Origin: Pseudoalteromonas byunsanensis
GTDB taxonomy: Bacteria > Pseudomonadota > Gammaproteobacteria > Enterobacterales > Alteromonadaceae
DNA length: 64,000 nucleotides
NCBI RefSeq assembly: GCF_001854475.1
Contig: NZ_MNAN01000037.1
Span: 382,945-446,944 of the forward strand
Reading direction: 5' to 3'
Made by a program: the position numbers and the translations under genes. Below are positions 61,495-64,000 of this stretch, in pieces. The first letter of the stretch is position 1. Every line of letters begins with the position of its first letter. Below the pieces are notes generated by a model. That model ran no database searches, was not told where the DNA came from, and was given only the letters and a program-made list of their open reading frames with translations.

Positions 61495-63516
61495 TTAGTT
61501 ACCACTATGTTTATCAAACCACCACTGGATATAGGCAACTTTGTTCATTAAGTTAGACGGGCGAGCGGTGATCCCATGTGACGCATCGGGAATACGCACC
61601 ATCGCAGTTTCGACACCTTGAAGTTTAAGCGCTTGATAATATTGCTCAGTTTCCGAAATAGGAGTGCGATAATCTGCATCTCCAGTCAGTAGCATGGTAG
61701 GGGTTTTGACATTACCCACATAGCTTATTGGAGAACGTTTCATATAGTGCTCAGTGTGTTCCCAAGGTTTGCCAGGAAACCAGTAATCAGTGAAAAATGG
61801 GTAATAGTCAGCGGTTAACACAAAACTAAACCAGTTGATCACAGGTTTGGCAACCACAGCGGCGGCAAACCGATCCGTATGACCTACGATCCAAGCAGTT
61901 AATACACCCCCACCTGAACCGCCCGTCACAAACAAACGCTGCTCATCTATAAACCCTTTCGCAATCAATGCATCAACCCCAGTCATTAGATCATCAAAGT
62001 CATTACTTGGGTAATTGTGGTGAATGGTTTGTGCAAATGCCTTACCGTAAGAGTCACTGCCTCTTGGGTTCATGTATAAAACAACATTACCTTTGGCTGC
62101 AAAAAGCTGTGCTTCTGCACTAAAGTGAGGCCCATAATTCGCAACAGGCCCACCATGTATCTCTAGCACCAATGGGTACTTTTTGCTGCTATCAAATCCA
62201 GGTGGGTAAACAACCCAGCCTTGAATATCCAACTGATCATGTTTAGATTTAACCCAGATCTCTTCAACCTTACCCAGCGCCTTGTTACCGAGTGCGTCTT
62301 CATTAAGTTGAGTCAAACGTGTTGTTTTCCCTCTTTGCACCAACCCTACATCAGCAGGTCTTTGTGTATCGGCAAGCGTAAAGGCAACATCTCCTTTTAC
62401 ACTCACATCAAAGTCGCCTCCTGAATATGGTCGACCAAATGATACGCTGCCCACATCTTGTGTAATAACTTTAGCTTTCCCTTTGAGGGGTTGGTGTGCA
62501 ACAACGGTCTGGCCTTGAGAATCATAGCTATAATAAAGACCGCGACTTTGAGCATCCCACTGAATGTGGCTCACACTACGGTCTAGCTCTTGGGTCAAGA
62601 CCCGGGTTTCATCGTTTTGTAAATCTAGTACATAGATATCTGCGTTTTCGTAGTTGGTACGCTTATCATCATATCCCAAATAAGCCAACAACCGTCCATT
62701 GGGTGATATGGTTGGTGATCTATCTGGACCAAAACGATCAGTGATTGCTTTCACCTCTAACGATTTCATATCTAAGGCATATACCTCAGTATTTATCGGT
62801 TTAAGTTTATTATCTGCATGTCGGTTTGCAGAAAAGTACAGGGTTTGACCATCATGGCTGAAACTTACTCGGCTACCATGGTTAAATTCTCCTGTCGTTA
62901 ACTGTCGCGCATTGCCGCCATTTGCATCGATGCTAAACAGGTGAGTAAAACCCGCTTTTGTAAAACCTGCTCCGTCAGCACGATAATAAACATCATCAAT
63001 AAACACTGGCGGTTTTGCCCAATCGGCACCTTTTGGTTTACCGCTTATATTCACCGGTGTTTTCGCCGATGCGCTGACAAACTGACTAAAAACGATTTGC
63101 TTACCATCAGGTGTCCACACTAGATTTCGTGGTGATTGAGTCAGGTTACTAATTTTCGCAACAGCCCCAGTATTCAGCCATTTAACATATATTTGACTAC
63201 TGCCATCTCGAGTCGAAACAAATGCTAAGCGATCACCTTGGGGCGACAGGACTGGAGCATAATCAATGTGAACCCCACTAGTAACAGGTTGAAGCTGCTT
63301 ACTCTTGACATCTACCGACCAGATATTACTGACTTTTTTATCGGTTTTTATATCCATGCGGTTACGCACGAAATACACCAGCTTGCCATCATCACTGAAC
63401 TCAATTTGGTTAGCATATTCAAGGTCAAAAACGTCTACCAATTCAAGCGGCTTTTCGGCTGCCAAGGCACTACTCATAACGAGGCTTATACCTAAAGCGA
63501 TTACACGGTGTTTCAT
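61495..63516 (-). CDS. S9 family peptidase (acylaminoacyl-peptidase/DPP-like)
   Basis: 673 aa with a signal peptide (cut after SALA, near residue 19). An N-terminal propeller of TolB-like repeats (about 25-400) is followed by the alpha/beta-hydrolase domain. The Ser is in FVTGGSGGGVLTAW, Asp in LLTGDADYRTP, and His in IPDASHGITARPS. It is a prolyl-oligopeptidase-clan exopeptidase, probably periplasmic. It differs from the lipoprotein S9A enzyme at 25359 in anchoring and propeller type. Confidence 0.93.
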   Translation of the reverse strand: MKHRVIALGISLVMSSALAAEKPLELVDVFDLEYANQIEFSDDGKLVYFVRNRMDIKTDKKVSNIWSVDVKSKQLQPVTSGVHIDYAPVLSPQGDRLAFVSTRDGSSQIYVKWLNTGAVAKISNLTQSPRNLVWTPDGKQIVFSQFVSASAKTPVNISGKPKGADWAKPPVFIDDVYYRADGAGFTKAGFTHLFSIDANGGNARQLTTGEFNHGSRVSFSHDGQTLYFSANRHADNKLKPINTEVYALDMKSLEVKAITDRFGPDRSPTISPNGRLLAYLGYDDKRTNYENADIYVLDLQNDETRVLTQELDRSVSHIQWDAQSRGLYYSYDSQGQTVVAHQPLKGKAKVITQDVGSVSFGRPYSGGDFDVSVKGDVAFTLADTQRPADVGLVQRGKTTRLTQLNEDALGNKALGKVEEIWVKSKHDQLDIQGWVVYPPGFDSSKKYPLVLEIHGGPVANYGPHFSAEAQLFAAKGNVVLYMNPRGSDSYGKAFAQTIHHNYPSNDFDDLMTGVDALIAKGFIDEQRLFVTGGSGGGVLTAWIVGHTDRFAAAVVAKPVINWFSFVLTADYYPFFTDYWFPGKPWEHTEHYMKRSPISYVGNVKTPTMLLTGDADYRTPISETEQYYQALKLQGVETAMVRIPDASHGITARPSNLMNKVAYIQWWFDKHSGN

Positions 63517-63576
63517 AGTGGCTTCATTCCTTTTATAAAAATCAGTATTTAATATCTACCCTGTGAGTAGATTCGG

Positions 63577-64000
63577 TCAATTATTTGCGATCAATGCAAG
63601 CTTTTGGTCATTGACCCACTTTCCTGCTATTTTGAAATTGTCTTTCAGCGTACCTTCATGCTCAAACCCTAAAGCAGTTAACAACCCAAATGATGCTTCG
63701 TTGCCCTCAGAAACCGTCGCTATAAGTTTATGAAAACCACACTCAAAAAGAGCAAAATCAATCAGCGCCTTTGTTGATTCCTTCGCATACCCCATCCCTT
63801 GAAATTCAGGCAATATCATAAATCCCACTTCAGCTTGCTGATATGGACACCACATTGCGAAAAAGCCATGTAGCCCAACAGCTTCACCAGTTTGTTTGTT
63901 TTCAATTACCAAGGTTAACCACTGTGTTTGCTCTTTATTCCAAGGAGCATTTCCATGGCATCGCTGTTGAAACTTGGCGTAGATATCTTCCTCAGTCATG
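63577..64000 (-). CDS. GNAT N-acetyltransferase (RimJ/RimL type), cut by window edge
   Basis: The visible part is 140 residues. GNAT features are VGLHGFFAMW, EVGFMILPEFQGMGYAKESTKALIDFA and the C-terminal LLTALGFEHEGTLKDNF. The first visible Met lies inside a region (TEEDIYAKFQQ) that in this family follows about 35-45 N-terminal residues, so the true start is probably right of position 64000. It acts on ribosomal-protein N-termini or another amine; the substrate is not known. Confidence 0.85.
   Translation of the reverse strand, partial: MTEEDIYAKFQQRCHGNAPWNKEQTQWLTLVIENKQTGEAVGLHGFFAMWCPYQQAEVGFMILPEFQGMGYAKESTKALIDFALFECGFHKLIATVSEGNEASFGLLTALGFEHEGTLKDNFKIAGKWVNDQKLALIANN

Overview
The window reads as chromosome of a marine gammaproteobacterium close to Pseudoalteromonas/Alteromonadales. 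The base composition is moderately AT-rich, and the gene set is typical of that group: many secreted or lipoprotein peptidases (S9 twice, M3), glutamine-rich SbcC, MipA/OmpV, DUF3833 and several two-component systems. The genus is an inference from gene content, not from a marker gene. No rRNA or tRNA gene was recognised, and no intact transposase.

Layout. 1-1650: a type I-F CRISPR array of 19 perfect 28-bp repeats, read leftward from an AT-rich leader at its right end. Its leader-distal end carries tandem 132-bp units made of a truncated CRISPR repeat plus a palindromic element. No cas gene lies in the window. 1736-9833: mixed housekeeping and accessory genes (AraC/GyrI regulator, DoxX, a periplasmic binding-protein-like gene, GH3 hexosaminidase with PxpA, cupin, YebC/YeeN, HAD phosphatase). 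9888-15429: sbcD-sbcC-methyltransferase, all overlapping. 15401-21216: a CheY-like regulator, YaiI, a Blc-like lipocalin, then a PhoX-type phosphatase lipoprotein with a collagen-like N-terminus behind a good Pho box, followed by a dihaem lipoprotein. 21217-21997: a gene-free, GATC-rich stretch carrying about ten copies of a 20-bp motif. 21998-31862: uracil-DNA glycosylase family protein, acetyltransferases, LysR, a chalcone-isomerase-like/DUF3833 pair, prolyl oligopeptidase, M3 peptidase, PfpI. 31934-36317: a diguanylate cyclase response regulator followed by a large hybrid kinase. 36521-46905: detoxification and metabolic enzymes (glutathionyl-hydroquinone reductase, pirin, amidohydrolase), a two-component system, NhaR, an HPF-like protein and a response regulator. 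47106-49602: membrane-fusion protein plus ABC ATPase with no permease, then ArfB. 49592-52820: an operon of MipA/OmpV, DUF3019, response regulator and kinase. 53031-57741: a beta-propeller lipoprotein, and a HEAT-repeat/secreted-protein pair. 57943-61412: two paralogous binding-protein-like genes that bracket two small genes with integron-cassette architecture (attC-like sites, matching cassette ends) but no integrase. 61495-64000: an S9 peptidase and a GNAT gene cut by the window edge.

The most unusual items are the two-cassette integrase-less attC cluster (59075-60129), the GATC/TTTTACTAAC repeat field (21217-21871), the composite CRISPR-repeat/palindrome tandem array (1-406), and the collagen-like PhoX with its Pho box and dihaem neighbour. 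All functional statements rest on reading motifs by eye; no database search was possible.
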